Origin: Desulfobaccales bacterium
Lineage (GTDB): Bacteria > Desulfobacterota > Desulfobaccia > Desulfobaccales > 0-14-0-80-60-11
Assembly (NCBI GenBank): GCA_041648175.1
Contig: JBAZPO010000004.1
Coordinates: forward strand, 124,001-188,000
DNA: 64,000 nucleotides
Reading direction: 5' to 3'
How positions within the stretch are numbered: position 1 is the stretch's first letter; the number at the start of each line of letters is the position of its first letter. Shown piece by piece: positions 16,661 through 26,329 of the stretch. Under the pieces are notes generated by a model, which was not told where the DNA came from, ran no database searches, and saw only the letters and a program-made list of their open reading frames with translations. The translations under genes and the position numbers were made by a program.

Positions 16661-17539
16661 CTATCGGCCTAGGCCGGCCAATGCTTCAATTTTAGCCCAG
16701 GCGTGGGCCAACTCGCGGCTAAAATCCGTTTCGGGCAACTCGGTCACCACGAGCCCCTGGATCATGGCTCTGGTAACCAGCATATCGTGGGGCAGTCGCG
16801 CGATAACCGTGTAGCTTTCCGCCTGGCAAAAAGCCTCTATCCGAGCGGCTTCCTCATAATTGAGGTCATGCTTGTTAATGATGACGGCCAGGGCAGTCTG
16901 AAAGTGTCGGCACAAGTCCGCTACCCGTTCCAGGTCGTGTCGCCCTGAGGGGGTGGGCTCCGTGACGGCCACGGCCAGGTGGGCTCCCGACAGCGAGCTG
17001 ATCACCGGACAGCCAATACCCGGTGCCCCGTCGCACAGCACCAGGTCGGCGCCCCGGGCCTTAGCCAGTTCTCGCGCCTGTTGTTTCAGAACCATTACCA
17101 GTCTGCCCGAATTCTCCGCGCCCGGCAAGAGTTGGGCATGGACCAGGGGACCGAAGCGGGTGGCCGAGACGAACCATTGGCCGCAGTGTCTCTCGGGAAA
17201 CCGGATGGCCGCATTCGGACAGAAGGCCACACAGACCTTGCAGCCCTCGCAGCGTACCGGGTCAACCGCAAAACCCGCCCCATTCTCCCGGATCGCCCCA
17301 AACTGGCACATGGTGGCACAGAGACCGCAGCCATCGCATTTCTCGCCGTCGATTTCGGCCTCATGCCCAGAGTAAAATTCCTCCAGGCGTTCTTTGGTCG
17401 GTTGCAGCAGCAAGTGCAGGTCCGGGGCGTCCACGTCCAGATCGCAGATGATCTTGCCTTCGGCCAGATGTGCGAAGGCCCCGGTAAGGGAGGTTTTCCC
17501 CGTGCCACCCTTGCCGCTAATGATGATAACCTCACGCAT
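16661..17539 (-). CDS. MinD/Mrp-family ATPase with inserted 2x[4Fe-4S] ferredoxin domain
   Basis: P-loop ATPase of 292 residues (COG1149 type). The deviant Walker A SGKGGTGKTS lies at the N-terminus, then DLDVDAPDLH, then an inserted ferredoxin domain with CDGCGLC...C and CEGCKVC...CP cluster motifs, then the rest of the SIMIBI ATPase domain with a DGAPGIGCP switch. Start at ATG 17539 chosen because it begins directly at the ATPase strand; upstream in-frame sequence overlaps the preceding gene. It overlaps that gene by 8 bases. The family acts in metal-cluster handling or cell-division-linked complexes in anaerobes; the exact role here is inferred from the ORP-like context. Confidence 0.92.
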   Translation of the reverse strand: MREVIIISGKGGTGKTSLTGAFAHLAEGKIICDLDVDAPDLHLLLQPTKERLEEFYSGHEAEIDGEKCDGCGLCATMCQFGAIRENGAGFAVDPVRCEGCKVCVAFCPNAAIRFPERHCGQWFVSATRFGPLVHAQLLPGAENSGRLVMVLKQQARELAKARGADLVLCDGAPGIGCPVISSLSGAHLAVAVTEPTPSGRHDLERVADLCRHFQTALAVIINKHDLNYEEAARIEAFCQAESYTVIARLPHDMLVTRAMIQGLVVTELPETDFSRELAHAWAKIEALAGLGR

Positions 17540-18413
17540 GTGCGGCTGCCTGGAGGTGGATTTGATTTGCCAGGTTGCGGATCTTGCCCTTAAGGGAGAC
17601 AAAGGTCTGCTTGAGACTGGGGGATACCGTCGCGATGATCCGGCCGTGTGCATAGGCCTCGGCGATGGCCCGGTCGTAGGGAATCTCGGCCAGGATCGGC
17701 AGCCCTTTCTCGCGGCAGAACCGGTAAATGGCCTCAGTGCCTACTCCGGCCCGATTGATCACGGCCCCCAGAGGCTTTTTAAGGGGCGCAAAGGCTTCCC
17801 AGGCGAGCTTAAAATCATAGACGCCAAAAGGAGTGGGCTCGGTCACCAGGACAATAACATCACTGTCCAGCACCGCATTGACCGCGGGGCAGCTCACCCC
17901 CGGCGGCGCGTCGATGATGGCATCTCCACCGGTTTCAGCCAGAATCTGATCTAGCCTGGCCTTCACCAGACGCATCAGGGGCGGACTCATGGCCTCGCCG
18001 ATGCGCAATCTTCCGGATAGAAACCCCACGTCACCGGCTTGCCCCCAACTGATCTCCCCCAATTCCCGCTGGCCGGCAGAAATGGCTTTTCCGGGACACA
18101 CCGCCATGCAGCCGCCACAGCCATGACACATCTCAGGAAAGATCAAGATCACCTGGTTGAATACACTCACGGCCTTAAACTGGCAAAGCTCCGAGCAGGC
18201 GGCGCAATAGGTGCATTTTGCCTCATCCACCTCCGGCACCATCATATGCGCCATTGCGCTCTCGGCAATGACCGGTTGGAGAAAGAGATGCAAGTTGGGC
18301 TCCTCCACGTCCAGGTCCACGCCCACCACCGGCCCGTCCCAGACCGCAGCCAGAGACGCGGTAACCGTGGTCTTACCGGTGCCGCCCTTGCCGCTTGCTA
18401 CCGCCACGATCAT
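17532..18413 (-). CDS. MinD/Mrp-family ATPase with ferredoxin insert, second paralog
   Basis: P-loop ATPase of 293 residues homologous to the downstream gene. It has Walker A SGKGGTGKTT, DLDVEEPNLH, an inserted ferredoxin domain (CTYCAAC...C and CHGCGGC...CP) and the DAPPGVSCP switch. The ATG overlaps the stop of the NifX-family gene in an ATGA junction, so the two are translationally coupled. Such ATPases occur as tandem pairs in the orp operon of Desulfovibrio, where they form a complex with ORP; they probably work as a heterodimer here (inference). Soluble and likely associated with the Fe-S or Mo-Cu cluster of the NifX-type partner. Confidence 0.92.
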   Translation of the reverse strand: MIVAVASGKGGTGKTTVTASLAAVWDGPVVGVDLDVEEPNLHLFLQPVIAESAMAHMMVPEVDEAKCTYCAACSELCQFKAVSVFNQVILIFPEMCHGCGGCMAVCPGKAISAGQRELGEISWGQAGDVGFLSGRLRIGEAMSPPLMRLVKARLDQILAETGGDAIIDAPPGVSCPAVNAVLDSDVIVLVTEPTPFGVYDFKLAWEAFAPLKKPLGAVINRAGVGTEAIYRFCREKGLPILAEIPYDRAIAEAYAHGRIIATVSPSLKQTFVSLKGKIRNLANQIHLQAAAHA

Positions 18414-18772
18414 CGTCCGGCCCGGTTTGGCGTTTGCGCCATCTCCACCTGGCCGTCATTAAATCGCTGCACGGCCTGGCCTACGGTCAGCCCCTCCAGG
18501 TTCTGCCCCACCTTGATGCCTGCGGCCGTCAGGGCCTTGAAGGCTTTGGGGCCGACATAGCCGGTAAGCAGACAGCTCACGCCGGCCCGGGCGATCAGCT
18601 CCGCTGCCTTGATGCCCGCCCCCTGAGCCATCAATTGGGACTGGCCATTATCAATGTATTGGGTATGCATGGTTTCCAGGTTCACCACCACGAAACCCGC
18701 GGCCCTGCCGAAGCGGGGATCAATTTGATCGTCCAGTGAAGGACCTTCACTCGTTACCGCAACCATGTTCAT
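18410..18772 (-). CDS. NifX/ORP-family metal-cluster protein
   Basis: Protein of 120 residues of the dinitrogenase Fe-Mo cofactor family. A VAVTSEGPSLDDQIDPRFGRA-type start is the hallmark of the family, followed by GAGIKAAELIARAGV and a glycine-containing LLTGYVGPKAF segment. ATG 18772 has AAGGTG six bases upstream; a GTG three codons earlier is the alternative. ATGA overlap with the following ATPase. It is the better match to Desulfovibrio ORP in length and in lacking extra cysteines, but no cluster ligand can be assigned by eye. Confidence 0.85.
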   Translation of the reverse strand: MNMVAVTSEGPSLDDQIDPRFGRAAGFVVVNLETMHTQYIDNGQSQLMAQGAGIKAAELIARAGVSCLLTGYVGPKAFKALTAAGIKVGQNLEGLTVGQAVQRFNDGQVEMAQTPNRAGR

Positions 18773-18805
18773 GCTCAACACCTTCTTGGGTCAATCACAT
18801 TTTAA

Positions 18806-18822
18806 AGGGCCGGAACGGCCCT
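18806..18822 (-). other. Intra-operon hairpin
   Basis: AGGGCCG/CGGCCCT forms a 7-bp stem with a 3-base loop between the zinc-ribbon gene and the NifX-family gene, followed on the reverse strand by TTTAAAA. It could attenuate or stabilise the operon transcript. Confidence 0.35.
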
Positions 18823-18896
18823 AAAAGGTCTCCAAAAATTCTCTAACCAACGGACTTATCTTTGATCGGTCTTGGTAGGTTTTGTTTCCTGCCAGC

Positions 18897-19133
18897 CTAC
18901 TGCCGAACCATTGGTTTGCCGCACTGGGGACAATTCACCTGAACGCATGGAATCCCGCGTTCATGGGGGGCGCTGGCCCCGCAAGCCGGGCAACGGCATC
19001 TATCCTGGGTCCCTGCGGTTTGCCCGACTCCTGATCCCGCCAACCCGCCGCCCGCACCCTGACTGCGGCACCGGCCACCCGGCCCACTTCCTTGTCCTCC
19101 GCCTTGTCCTTTGCCGCCTCTCCCTGCTGGCAT
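18897..19133 (-). CDS. Small Gly-rich protein with C-terminal zinc ribbon
   Basis: Protein of 78 residues. The N-terminal half is very rich in Gly and Arg. The C-terminal half has a CPACG...C...CPQCG arrangement with a PHERGIPC stretch between, typical of small zinc-ribbon or ferredoxin-like proteins that accompany NifX/Mrp clusters in anaerobes. The ATG at 19133 is supported by a near-perfect AAGGAGGT at 9 bases; a longer frame from 19166 has no ribosome site. First gene of the reverse-strand cluster, with a predicted promoter at 19250-19278. Role unknown; it may bind zinc or another metal. Confidence 0.75.
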   Translation of the reverse strand: MPAGRGGKGQGGGQGSGPGGRCRSQGAGGGLAGSGVGQTAGTQDRCRCPACGASAPHERGIPCVQVNCPQCGKPMVRQ

Positions 19134-19249
19134 GTGCAGTTTACCTCCTTGGACAAATGTGCGCAATGCAAGGGTGCCAAGGGAGACCGGCCCTTGCAGC
19201 CAAGCGATTCTCCCGTAACTCCCCCTGCAAACTTATTTGGACCTAAGGT

Positions 19250-19278
19250 ATTATACCTGCGATGGTTTAAATGAACAA
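19250..19278 (-). promoter_or_regulatory. Sigma-70 promoter of the ORP-like cluster
   Basis: On the reverse strand a -35 TTGTTC (19273-19278) and a perfect -10 TATAAT (19250-19255) are 17 bases apart. The -10 lies in the small palindrome GGTATAATACC. The leader to the zinc-ribbon start would be about 110 bases. Confidence 0.5.
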
Positions 19279-19597
19279 GTGGTCGTTATAAAAATTTCCC
19301 TTACGGTTTTATCTCGAGGCGCCATTTTGTTCTCTGCGCCATGCTTTATGGGTGCGAGATTCACTTGTCAGCCCAGTCAAAGGGTATATTACTGCCACTC
19401 TTCGCTTCGATTGAGCCAATCGGGTTATTTTATCTCATTAAGAGGAGTTCGTGGGTTTACTGCGCGGCCAAACCCGAGAGGCGTCAGGGAGAACCATGGG
19501 GAAATAATATCTGTTTTCTTGATGCAGAGAGTTCAGACTTGATGTTACCTGCGGCAAAGATGACCCTGAGGAACCACGATAATTTTGATCATATCAG
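19279..19597. other. Intergenic, nothing recognised
   Basis: About 320 bases between the ORP-like cluster promoter and the end of the diguanylate cyclase gene. Small open frames on the plus strand lack ribosome sites and family features. Confidence 0.5.
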
Positions 19598-22090
19598 TCA
19601 TTCTGCCGCGGCATCAGCTACCACCACCCGGTTACGGCCCGCGGCCTTGGACCGGTATAAGGCCGCATCCGCGGCCCGGAGGAGGTCTTCCCCGCTGGTC
19701 CCATGCTCTGGGAAAATGGCTACCCCCAGAGACACGGTGGTGCTCTCTAGTACTTGGCCCCGCTGAAATATTTGGAGCTGGGGGATACTCCTGCGGATCT
19801 CTTCGGCCCGCTGCAACAATACTTCTCGCGGGGCTTCCGGCAGAATCAAGACAAACTCTTCGCCCCCATAGCGGCACGCCACATCTTCCTGGCGGATGTG
19901 GACCTGCAAAAATTGCCCCAGGGCGCGCAAAAGGTTGTCTCCCGCTTCATGGCCATAAGTGTCGTTAAAGCGCTTGAAGTGGTCCAGGTCCAGCATGAAA
20001 ACACCCAAAGAGGCGCCTTTGCGCTTGACCCGAAAAATCTCCCGCGCCAGGGTCTCTTCCAAATATCTGCGATTAAATAATTCTGTCAGAGGATCGTGGA
20101 TCACCTGGTAGCGCAGGGTTTCCCGAAGCCGGATATTGGCCAGGGCCAGGGAAATGTGGTCGGCTACGGTCACTGACAGGTGCATCAGTGATTCCGTGTG
20201 CTCACGATCGAGGCCTCGAAGGTTCTGGACATGCAACATCCCCAAGGTCTCGTCTTGGGCAAGTAACGGTAGACATAAATAATTGCCTGAATAAGAGGGG
20301 CTTACGTGACGGCACGTCATTCCCAGCTTAGAATCTTCGGCCAAGTGCAAGCGCCCCCACCGTAGCGCCCAACAATCATCCGGTTGAAAGACTTGTTCTC
20401 CGGCCAGGGGTTCCCCCCAATAGGCCACTGCCTCTATCAGACGGTTGTCGGGGTCCTGGATGAACAAAGCCCCGGCCTCAGCAGGGAATAAGATTTGGGC
20501 TTGCTGGCTGATAATCGGATATGCTTCCTCACTCGAGAGGCACGATTGCAATTTTTCCGACATGGAGTTAATCGTGGTAAGCTCGCAGTTCCGCTGGTTG
20601 GCTACTTCTATCATGGCTTGAAGTTGGGTATTGGCCTGTTGGAGAGCGTTCTGATCCTTCTTCCGCTGTGTAATGTCCCGAGTCACGCTGAGTATCAAGG
20701 CGCGATGATCCAGATCGATCGTTCTGGCGTGAATCTCCACGGGCATGACTGAGCCGTCTTTACGGATATGCGCTGATTCAAAGATCACTTCACCTTTGGC
20801 CAGCAAATCTTTGAGGAGCTTTTGCCGGGTCCCGGCGTACTCCGGGTGCAAGATCAGCGAGATATCTTTTCCCAGCAGTTCAGCCTGATCATAACCCCGG
20901 GCAGCGCACGCCACTTCATTAACATAGATAAAATTACCATCCAGGTCATGTAAGAAAATGGAGTCCCCGGCATTGTCCAGCAGTCTTTCCTTGAGTTTTA
21001 GGTCTTCCTCCGCCTGTTGGCGCTGAATTTCACGCTCTTGAAGGGTTTCTGCCAAGTGATCAAAGGATCGCGCCAGAGAATCGATTTCCCCCTTGCCATA
21101 ATTCAAACCGGTGCGAGCGCTGAGATCCCCCGCCGCCAATTGTTGGGTCGCAATGGTTAAAGCCCCCATTCTTCGCACAATGAACAAATAGCCCAACAGC
21201 CAGGCCATAATAAGGAGAAAGACGGCCACGGCCAACACGGTAAAGAGGTTGCGCCTGAGGGCTTGATTGGCCGGACCAGAAACAGTTTCCAGAGGAATCC
21301 CGGCATAAATATACCCCTTGGGATGAGTCCGACCTATGGGCATAAAGGTATATAAACGCAAAACCCCGTCGCGGCCGTGAGCTTTTACCAGTCCCTGACC
21401 GCTTCCCCGAATGATTTTGACGATCTCTGTCTCGGCAATGTTCTGTTCAACCCACTCTTCTGGGTTGGGATGGCGAAAAATAATTTCCCCTTGGCTATCG
21501 ATAATCGTGAGTGTCGAGCCTTTTGGGAGTATGGCAAAAGGCAAGCCCGTGGCAAACTGGTCAATATTCAAGGTCGCAACTACTAGCGCTTGAACCTCAC
21601 CGGCGGTGTTGATGATCGGGTAAGCGCAAGGGAGCACGGGTTTTCCCACAATTTTATCGATTACCATCTCGCCTGCCGTGAATTGTTTGGTTTGCATAGC
21701 CAGTTGGTAATACTTGCGGTGCGCTAAATTAGTCGGCCCCTGAGGGGGCAGACCCGAAGCAAAAATCTCTCCGTCGGGTGTCAGCGCAAATATGTTGGCG
21801 TACAAGCGCCCTTCTTTCAAAAGGGCTGCAAAAAGTGCCGAGCAGTCCTCAGAGTGCCGCTGGCTTAATGCCGGAAGTTGAGCCAGGCCCATGAGAAACT
21901 GGCGCGTCTGACTGATGGCGCTGTGGTAGTCATCCTCCCCTTGTCCTACCAGAATTTTCAGTGCTCTTTGATAATTTTCAGAGGCTTGCCGGCGGGACTG
22001 TAAATCATTATAGATAATTAATCCCACCGTAGGGATGGAGGCCAACAAAACGATAATGATGATGCGGGAACGCAGACTGTTCACGTGCAC
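19598..22090 (-). CDS. Membrane diguanylate cyclase (Cache-HAMP-PAS-GAF-GGDEF)
   Basis: Sensor protein of 830 residues that makes c-di-GMP. A membrane helix at about 8-28, a Cache-like periplasmic sensor to about 265, a second helix at 285-308, HAMP with the LAAGDLSAR pattern, PAS (about 370-485), GAF (about 500-655) and a C-terminal GGDEF domain. The active site is GGEEF, intact, and an RxxD inhibitory site (RQED) lies five residues before it, so product inhibition is expected. GTG start with AGAGGT upstream. First of four consecutive reverse-strand c-di-GMP genes, 58 bases beyond the HD-GYP gene's stop. Confidence 0.93.
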   Translation of the reverse strand: MHVNSLRSRIIIIVLLASIPTVGLIIYNDLQSRRQASENYQRALKILVGQGEDDYHSAISQTRQFLMGLAQLPALSQRHSEDCSALFAALLKEGRLYANIFALTPDGEIFASGLPPQGPTNLAHRKYYQLAMQTKQFTAGEMVIDKIVGKPVLPCAYPIINTAGEVQALVVATLNIDQFATGLPFAILPKGSTLTIIDSQGEIIFRHPNPEEWVEQNIAETEIVKIIRGSGQGLVKAHGRDGVLRLYTFMPIGRTHPKGYIYAGIPLETVSGPANQALRRNLFTVLAVAVFLLIMAWLLGYLFIVRRMGALTIATQQLAAGDLSARTGLNYGKGEIDSLARSFDHLAETLQEREIQRQQAEEDLKLKERLLDNAGDSIFLHDLDGNFIYVNEVACAARGYDQAELLGKDISLILHPEYAGTRQKLLKDLLAKGEVIFESAHIRKDGSVMPVEIHARTIDLDHRALILSVTRDITQRKKDQNALQQANTQLQAMIEVANQRNCELTTINSMSEKLQSCLSSEEAYPIISQQAQILFPAEAGALFIQDPDNRLIEAVAYWGEPLAGEQVFQPDDCWALRWGRLHLAEDSKLGMTCRHVSPSYSGNYLCLPLLAQDETLGMLHVQNLRGLDREHTESLMHLSVTVADHISLALANIRLRETLRYQVIHDPLTELFNRRYLEETLAREIFRVKRKGASLGVFMLDLDHFKRFNDTYGHEAGDNLLRALGQFLQVHIRQEDVACRYGGEEFVLILPEAPREVLLQRAEEIRRSIPQLQIFQRGQVLESTTVSLGVAIFPEHGTSGEDLLRAADAALYRSKAAGRNRVVVADAAAE

Positions 22091-22148
22091 TAACCTCTGA
22101 CGTTATGAAACAACTTTGGTTCGCCTAACTCCAATCTGGAAGGTTGGG

Positions 22149-25127
22149 CTAGTCAAATTCATAATCCTTTTCGCCAAAGAGCCGTATGCAGGCCCTCACC
22201 ACCTCAGGATCATAGAGGGTGCCCTTATGCTGGGCAATCTCTTCAAGGGCCTGCTTAATCCCCACTGCTGGACGGTACGGCCGATGCGAGGCCATGGCCT
22301 CCACCACATCAGCCACTGCCAGGACCCTGGCCTCCAGAATAATTTCTTTGTCCGTTATCCCCGAGGGATAGCCGGAGCCATCCAGCCGTTCGTGGTGTTG
22401 GGCTACCGCCTGGGCCACCGGCCACGGAAAGACAATTTGCTCTAAGATGTCAAAACCCGAAATCGGGTGCTGTTTGATGAGGTTGAATTCAAATTCGTTA
22501 ATTTTCCCCGGCCGGCTGAGAATTTCGGCGGGCACTGCGATCTTGCCGATATCATGCAGATAACCCATGACCCGAATGCCTTCGATTTGATCCTGTGATA
22601 ACCCCATTTCCCGGGCAATGGCACAGGCCAGATGGGTCACTCGCCGTTGGTGCCCGGCAGTATAGGGGTCTTTACTTTCCACCACCGCGGACAGGGCTGT
22701 GACCGTTCCTTCAAGCGAGGCCCGCAATCTTTCATAGCTCTCCTTGAGGGATTCTTCCGCCTTTTTGCGCGCCGTAATATCCCGGATGGTGCCGGTAAAG
22801 GCTTTGGGGGTGCCGGCCGCATCAACCGTCAACGCGGCGCTCACCTCCGCGGGAAAACTAACTCCGTCTTTTCTCACAAAGGTGTATTCAGCATTCAGTA
22901 AGGTCCCGGTTTCTAATAACTTCCTCGTATCTCCTAATAACCGGGGACGGTCAGAGGGGTCTATCAGGTCCAACAACCTGGTGCCGATGAGTTGGGTGGC
23001 CCGCTCGTACCCGAATAAGGGCTCGGCCATATGAGAGACCATCAGAAAATTGAGGTTCAGATCTACCTGCGTCACCACATCCGGCGAAGTTTCGAACAAA
23101 CCGCGGAACTTTTCTTCACTCTCACGGAGGGCTGATTCCGCGCGCTGGTGCGCCTTTTGGGCCCTCTGGGAGATGATGCCGTATCGGATGTCCTGGGCCA
23201 ATTCCTCCAGCAGGGCCACCTCGTCAGAGTCAAAGGCATTCACCTCCGACGCGTAAATGGTTAGCGCGCTCCAGGGATCGCCGTTGAGAGGCAGGGGCAG
23301 ACTGATAACCGAGGACAGGTCGTAGCTCAAGATTTTTTCCCGCCAAGGTGCAAAAGTCGGATCGTTCGCTACATCTCTCACAATCGTGGTTTGATTGGTC
23401 CTGATGGCTGTACCCGTGGGTCCGTGTCCCTTTTCGTCATCGCCCCAACTAAGGCTCAGGTCCTCCAGATAACCTGCCTCGATCCCGGCATAGGTCAGAA
23501 CGCTGACTGCCTTCATGGCATCGTGGTGGGCCAGAGCCACCCAAGCCAAACGATAGCCTCCCACCTCGGTGATGATCTTGCAGATGTCTTGAAGAAAGGT
23601 GTGCTCAACGTTAGCGTCAATCAGGGCATGGTTCACGGCGCTCAGAGTTTTGAGGGTTCGGTTGGCTCGCTGTAGCTTGGCCTCTGCACATTTGCGGGCG
23701 GTGATATTTTCGGCAAACCCTTCGTAATAAAGGAGATTGCCGGCTGCATCACGTACAGCTCGGGCATTTTCGGAAATCCACAGGGCGCTCCGATCCTTCC
23801 GACAAACCTGATACTCAAAATTCCTGACAAACCCATCCAGTTCCATGAGACGCTGAAAATCCCGGCGGCGCCCCGGATCGACATATACCTGATGTTCGAT
23901 ATCCGTAACTGAGTCCATCAATTCTTCAGGTGAACCATACCCGTACATTTCGGCCATCGCCGGATTAACATTGATATAGCGCCCCTGGGCAGTACTTTGG
24001 AAGATGCCCTCCACCGCATTATCAAAGATATTGCGGTACCTTGCCTCACTCAGACACAGCGCCTCTTCCGCAGCCTTGCGTTGGGTGATGTCCACCGCCA
24101 CGCCGCCGAGAACTAGTTTCCCCTGGTGATCAGGGATAGGAAACTCATAGATGAGGTAGTCCCGGGAATCGCCGCCCCGATCCGGTAGCGCGGCCATGAT
24201 TTCCACGGACTTTTCTTTTGTAAAAACCAATCGGTCCATGGCCTCGAGCTGATGAGCCACCTCGGGGGGCCACAGTTCAGAATCCGTCTTTCCCACCAAC
24301 TCCCCGGGTTCTTTGGACGAAAGTTGTTCAATGAGTCCGTTCACAAAGACATACTTACCTTCTGCGTCCTTCATAAAGGAGATGGCAGGGCTGTTCTCCA
24401 TAAACATCCGGAGCCGCTCCTCGCTAAGGTGCAGAGCCTCCGCAGTTCGGCGCCGTGCCGCAATCTCCCGTTTGAGGTAATAAAAAATTAGGATCAAGAT
24501 GCCGAAACTGAGGGGGCCTCCGATTACCCGGGCCAGGAGGGCTCTGTGTCTCATCGTCTCGACCCCGGCTTGGCGCTCCGATAAGACTTGATTCTCCTCG
24601 GTGTCAAGGTCTTTTAGCACCAGGCTGATCTTACCCATGAGCTGCAACCCCGTTCCACTCTGAATGGATTGGATGGCGGCCTCACGGTTTCCCGCTTCCA
24701 ACGCTGTGATTCTTTCTTGTAAGAGGTCCAACTTTCGGCCAATTAACGGTTCCAGGGCATCAATGAGTGCCTGGGAACGGGGGCGTTCTCCGGTCAAGTT
24801 TCTCAGCACTGTGAGTTTTAAAGGAATGTTCTTGACTTGTTGCCGGTATGACGCCAAAAATCGCTCGCTCCCGGTGAGGACAAACCCCCGCTGACTGCTT
24901 TCGGCCTCGACCACCAAGGTTCGCACTTCATCAAGGACCTCGTGAACCTGCAAAGAACGGTTGAGGAGCTCGTTATAGCGCATGAAATCCCGGGTACTCA
25001 CAAAGGAAAAAATGCCGATGCCCACCATAATGGCCAGAGCCAGGCAAAAGCCTAGCGAAACTTTGACTCGATTATGCAGCCAAATTATTGGTGTGTTGCT
25101 TGGTGAGGCCTGGGAAAAATTAATCAT
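22149..25127 (-). CDS. Membrane HD-GYP phosphodiesterase (CHASE3-PAS-GAF-HD-GYP)
   Basis: Protein of 992 residues that probably degrades c-di-GMP. A membrane helix near 28-48 and another near 205-225 bracket a CHASE3 extracytoplasmic domain (SSQRGFVLTG hallmark). Then come PAS domains (about 240-355, 365-480), a GAF domain (about 500-640), another PAS (about 655-775) and a C-terminal HD-GYP domain with LHDIGK metal ligands, HHERLDGSGYP and the R-P-Y-R-P end motif. All catalytic residues of active HD-GYP proteins appear present. Lies between two GGDEF genes on the same strand, so synthesis and breakdown of the messenger are encoded side by side. Confidence 0.92.
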   Translation of the reverse strand: MINFSQASPSNTPIIWLHNRVKVSLGFCLALAIMVGIGIFSFVSTRDFMRYNELLNRSLQVHEVLDEVRTLVVEAESSQRGFVLTGSERFLASYRQQVKNIPLKLTVLRNLTGERPRSQALIDALEPLIGRKLDLLQERITALEAGNREAAIQSIQSGTGLQLMGKISLVLKDLDTEENQVLSERQAGVETMRHRALLARVIGGPLSFGILILIFYYLKREIAARRRTAEALHLSEERLRMFMENSPAISFMKDAEGKYVFVNGLIEQLSSKEPGELVGKTDSELWPPEVAHQLEAMDRLVFTKEKSVEIMAALPDRGGDSRDYLIYEFPIPDHQGKLVLGGVAVDITQRKAAEEALCLSEARYRNIFDNAVEGIFQSTAQGRYINVNPAMAEMYGYGSPEELMDSVTDIEHQVYVDPGRRRDFQRLMELDGFVRNFEYQVCRKDRSALWISENARAVRDAAGNLLYYEGFAENITARKCAEAKLQRANRTLKTLSAVNHALIDANVEHTFLQDICKIITEVGGYRLAWVALAHHDAMKAVSVLTYAGIEAGYLEDLSLSWGDDEKGHGPTGTAIRTNQTTIVRDVANDPTFAPWREKILSYDLSSVISLPLPLNGDPWSALTIYASEVNAFDSDEVALLEELAQDIRYGIISQRAQKAHQRAESALRESEEKFRGLFETSPDVVTQVDLNLNFLMVSHMAEPLFGYERATQLIGTRLLDLIDPSDRPRLLGDTRKLLETGTLLNAEYTFVRKDGVSFPAEVSAALTVDAAGTPKAFTGTIRDITARKKAEESLKESYERLRASLEGTVTALSAVVESKDPYTAGHQRRVTHLACAIAREMGLSQDQIEGIRVMGYLHDIGKIAVPAEILSRPGKINEFEFNLIKQHPISGFDILEQIVFPWPVAQAVAQHHERLDGSGYPSGITDKEIILEARVLAVADVVEAMASHRPYRPAVGIKQALEEIAQHKGTLYDPEVVRACIRLFGEKDYEFD

Positions 25128-25220
25128 CTAACCTTATTAAATAGGCGCTCACGCCCGTCTTGGTTGTCATATAGCCAGAATACCGCGTCCGACACCTGTC
25201 TCGGCCCGGTCTGACGGATA

Positions 25221-26231
25221 TCAGGCGCTACTGTCCTGCTTGCGCCGTTTCGCTTCATACATGGATGAATCCGCCTGACGCACCAACTCTTCGATACTAC
25301 TGGGGAACAAAGGATTATAATGGGCTATCCCGATACTGAGTTTAATCTGATAGGGACGGTCTTCTCTGGTGTTGTGGCGCTCCAAGTTCTGGTGCAACCG
25401 GCGCAGGATGACTTTAGTGTCGGTAGGTTCCGTGATAAGCACAACAAACTCATCACCGCCGATGCGGGCCATGATATCGGTTTCACGAAAAGTCTTGCGC
25501 AAGATATTAGCCGTATCAATTAACGCTTGGTCGCCTTCAAGATGTCCCAGGGTATCATTGATGGTCTTGAGCGCGTCCAGGTCTCCGAAAAAGAGCACCA
25601 TGCTTTTATGGCTGCGTTTGCTCAACTTGAATTGATGTTCCGCCAGGCTGGAAAACCCCCTGCGATTGTACAAACCGGTCAGCTCATCCACCAGAGAACG
25701 CGCCTGGGCCTCCTGGGCCTGCTGCCGGTCGGTGATATCCCAAAAAGTCAGCACCGCTCCAATAGTTTGCTCCCTCTGGACAATGGGTGTACAGGTGTAT
25801 TCCGCGGGGAAACAGGTGTCGTCTTTTCTCCAAAAAACCACGTTGGTGCACTGATGGACCCCGCCGGCCATAATTGAGGCACAGAGAGGGCATTCTTCCA
25901 AGGGATAGGGTTTTCCGTCAGATGTCTTCCGGTACCACGTGGCATGGCTGTTCTGGCCTATGAGTTCCTCTACGCTATATCCTAACATCCTTGCCGCGGC
26001 GGGGTTGACGAACCGGTGGTTCCCCCTTAAATCCAGTCCAAGGATGCCTTCCCAGGTGGAGTTGAGCAGCAGGTCAGACTGGTAACGCATTCTATCGGCC
26101 GCGGCCAGGGCCGATTCCAACCTCACGGTTTGTTCCCGGAACGCCTTCTCGTTTACGTCGAGGAGGTATTCCAACATGGCAATTTTGGCTTCAAGCCGGA
26201 GAATATCTTCGTCCCTGGTGTTTTCACCCAT
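25221..26231 (-). CDS. PAS-GGDEF diguanylate cyclase
   Basis: Cytoplasmic protein of 336 residues. A short coiled-coil start (about 1-45), a PAS domain (about 50-165, with a second-shell CPLCASI cysteine pair similar to the PAS of the kinase at 25-1911), and a C-terminal GGDEF domain with intact GGDEF and an RETD inhibitory site five residues upstream. It should make c-di-GMP and be product-inhibited. AGGAGGTT ribosome site before ATG 26231. No membrane segment. Sits between two HD-GYP genes. Confidence 0.93.
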   Translation of the reverse strand: MGENTRDEDILRLEAKIAMLEYLLDVNEKAFREQTVRLESALAAADRMRYQSDLLLNSTWEGILGLDLRGNHRFVNPAAARMLGYSVEELIGQNSHATWYRKTSDGKPYPLEECPLCASIMAGGVHQCTNVVFWRKDDTCFPAEYTCTPIVQREQTIGAVLTFWDITDRQQAQEAQARSLVDELTGLYNRRGFSSLAEHQFKLSKRSHKSMVLFFGDLDALKTINDTLGHLEGDQALIDTANILRKTFRETDIMARIGGDEFVVLITEPTDTKVILRRLHQNLERHNTREDRPYQIKLSIGIAHYNPLFPSSIEELVRQADSSMYEAKRRKQDSSA

Positions 26232-26329
26232 GGTCGCCCAAACCTCCTATATTACTTGGGAGGCGCGGCTGCTTTTCCCCGGCAGACGCGCCCCGCTCCT
26301 TGGACTAACTCTCCTCACAGGTGGGAAGC

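Noticed and set aside
16661..17653. Longer start (17653) for the first ferredoxin-ATPase
   Set aside because: The extra residues are out of fold and overlap the coding end of the upstream paralog; ATG 17539 starts right at the ATPase strand.
19163..19180. Sigma-54 promoter before the ORP-like cluster (TTGGCACCCTTGCATTGC)
   Set aside because: GG and GC are 7 or 12 bases apart, not 10; a sigma-70 promoter at 19250-19278 is a better fit.
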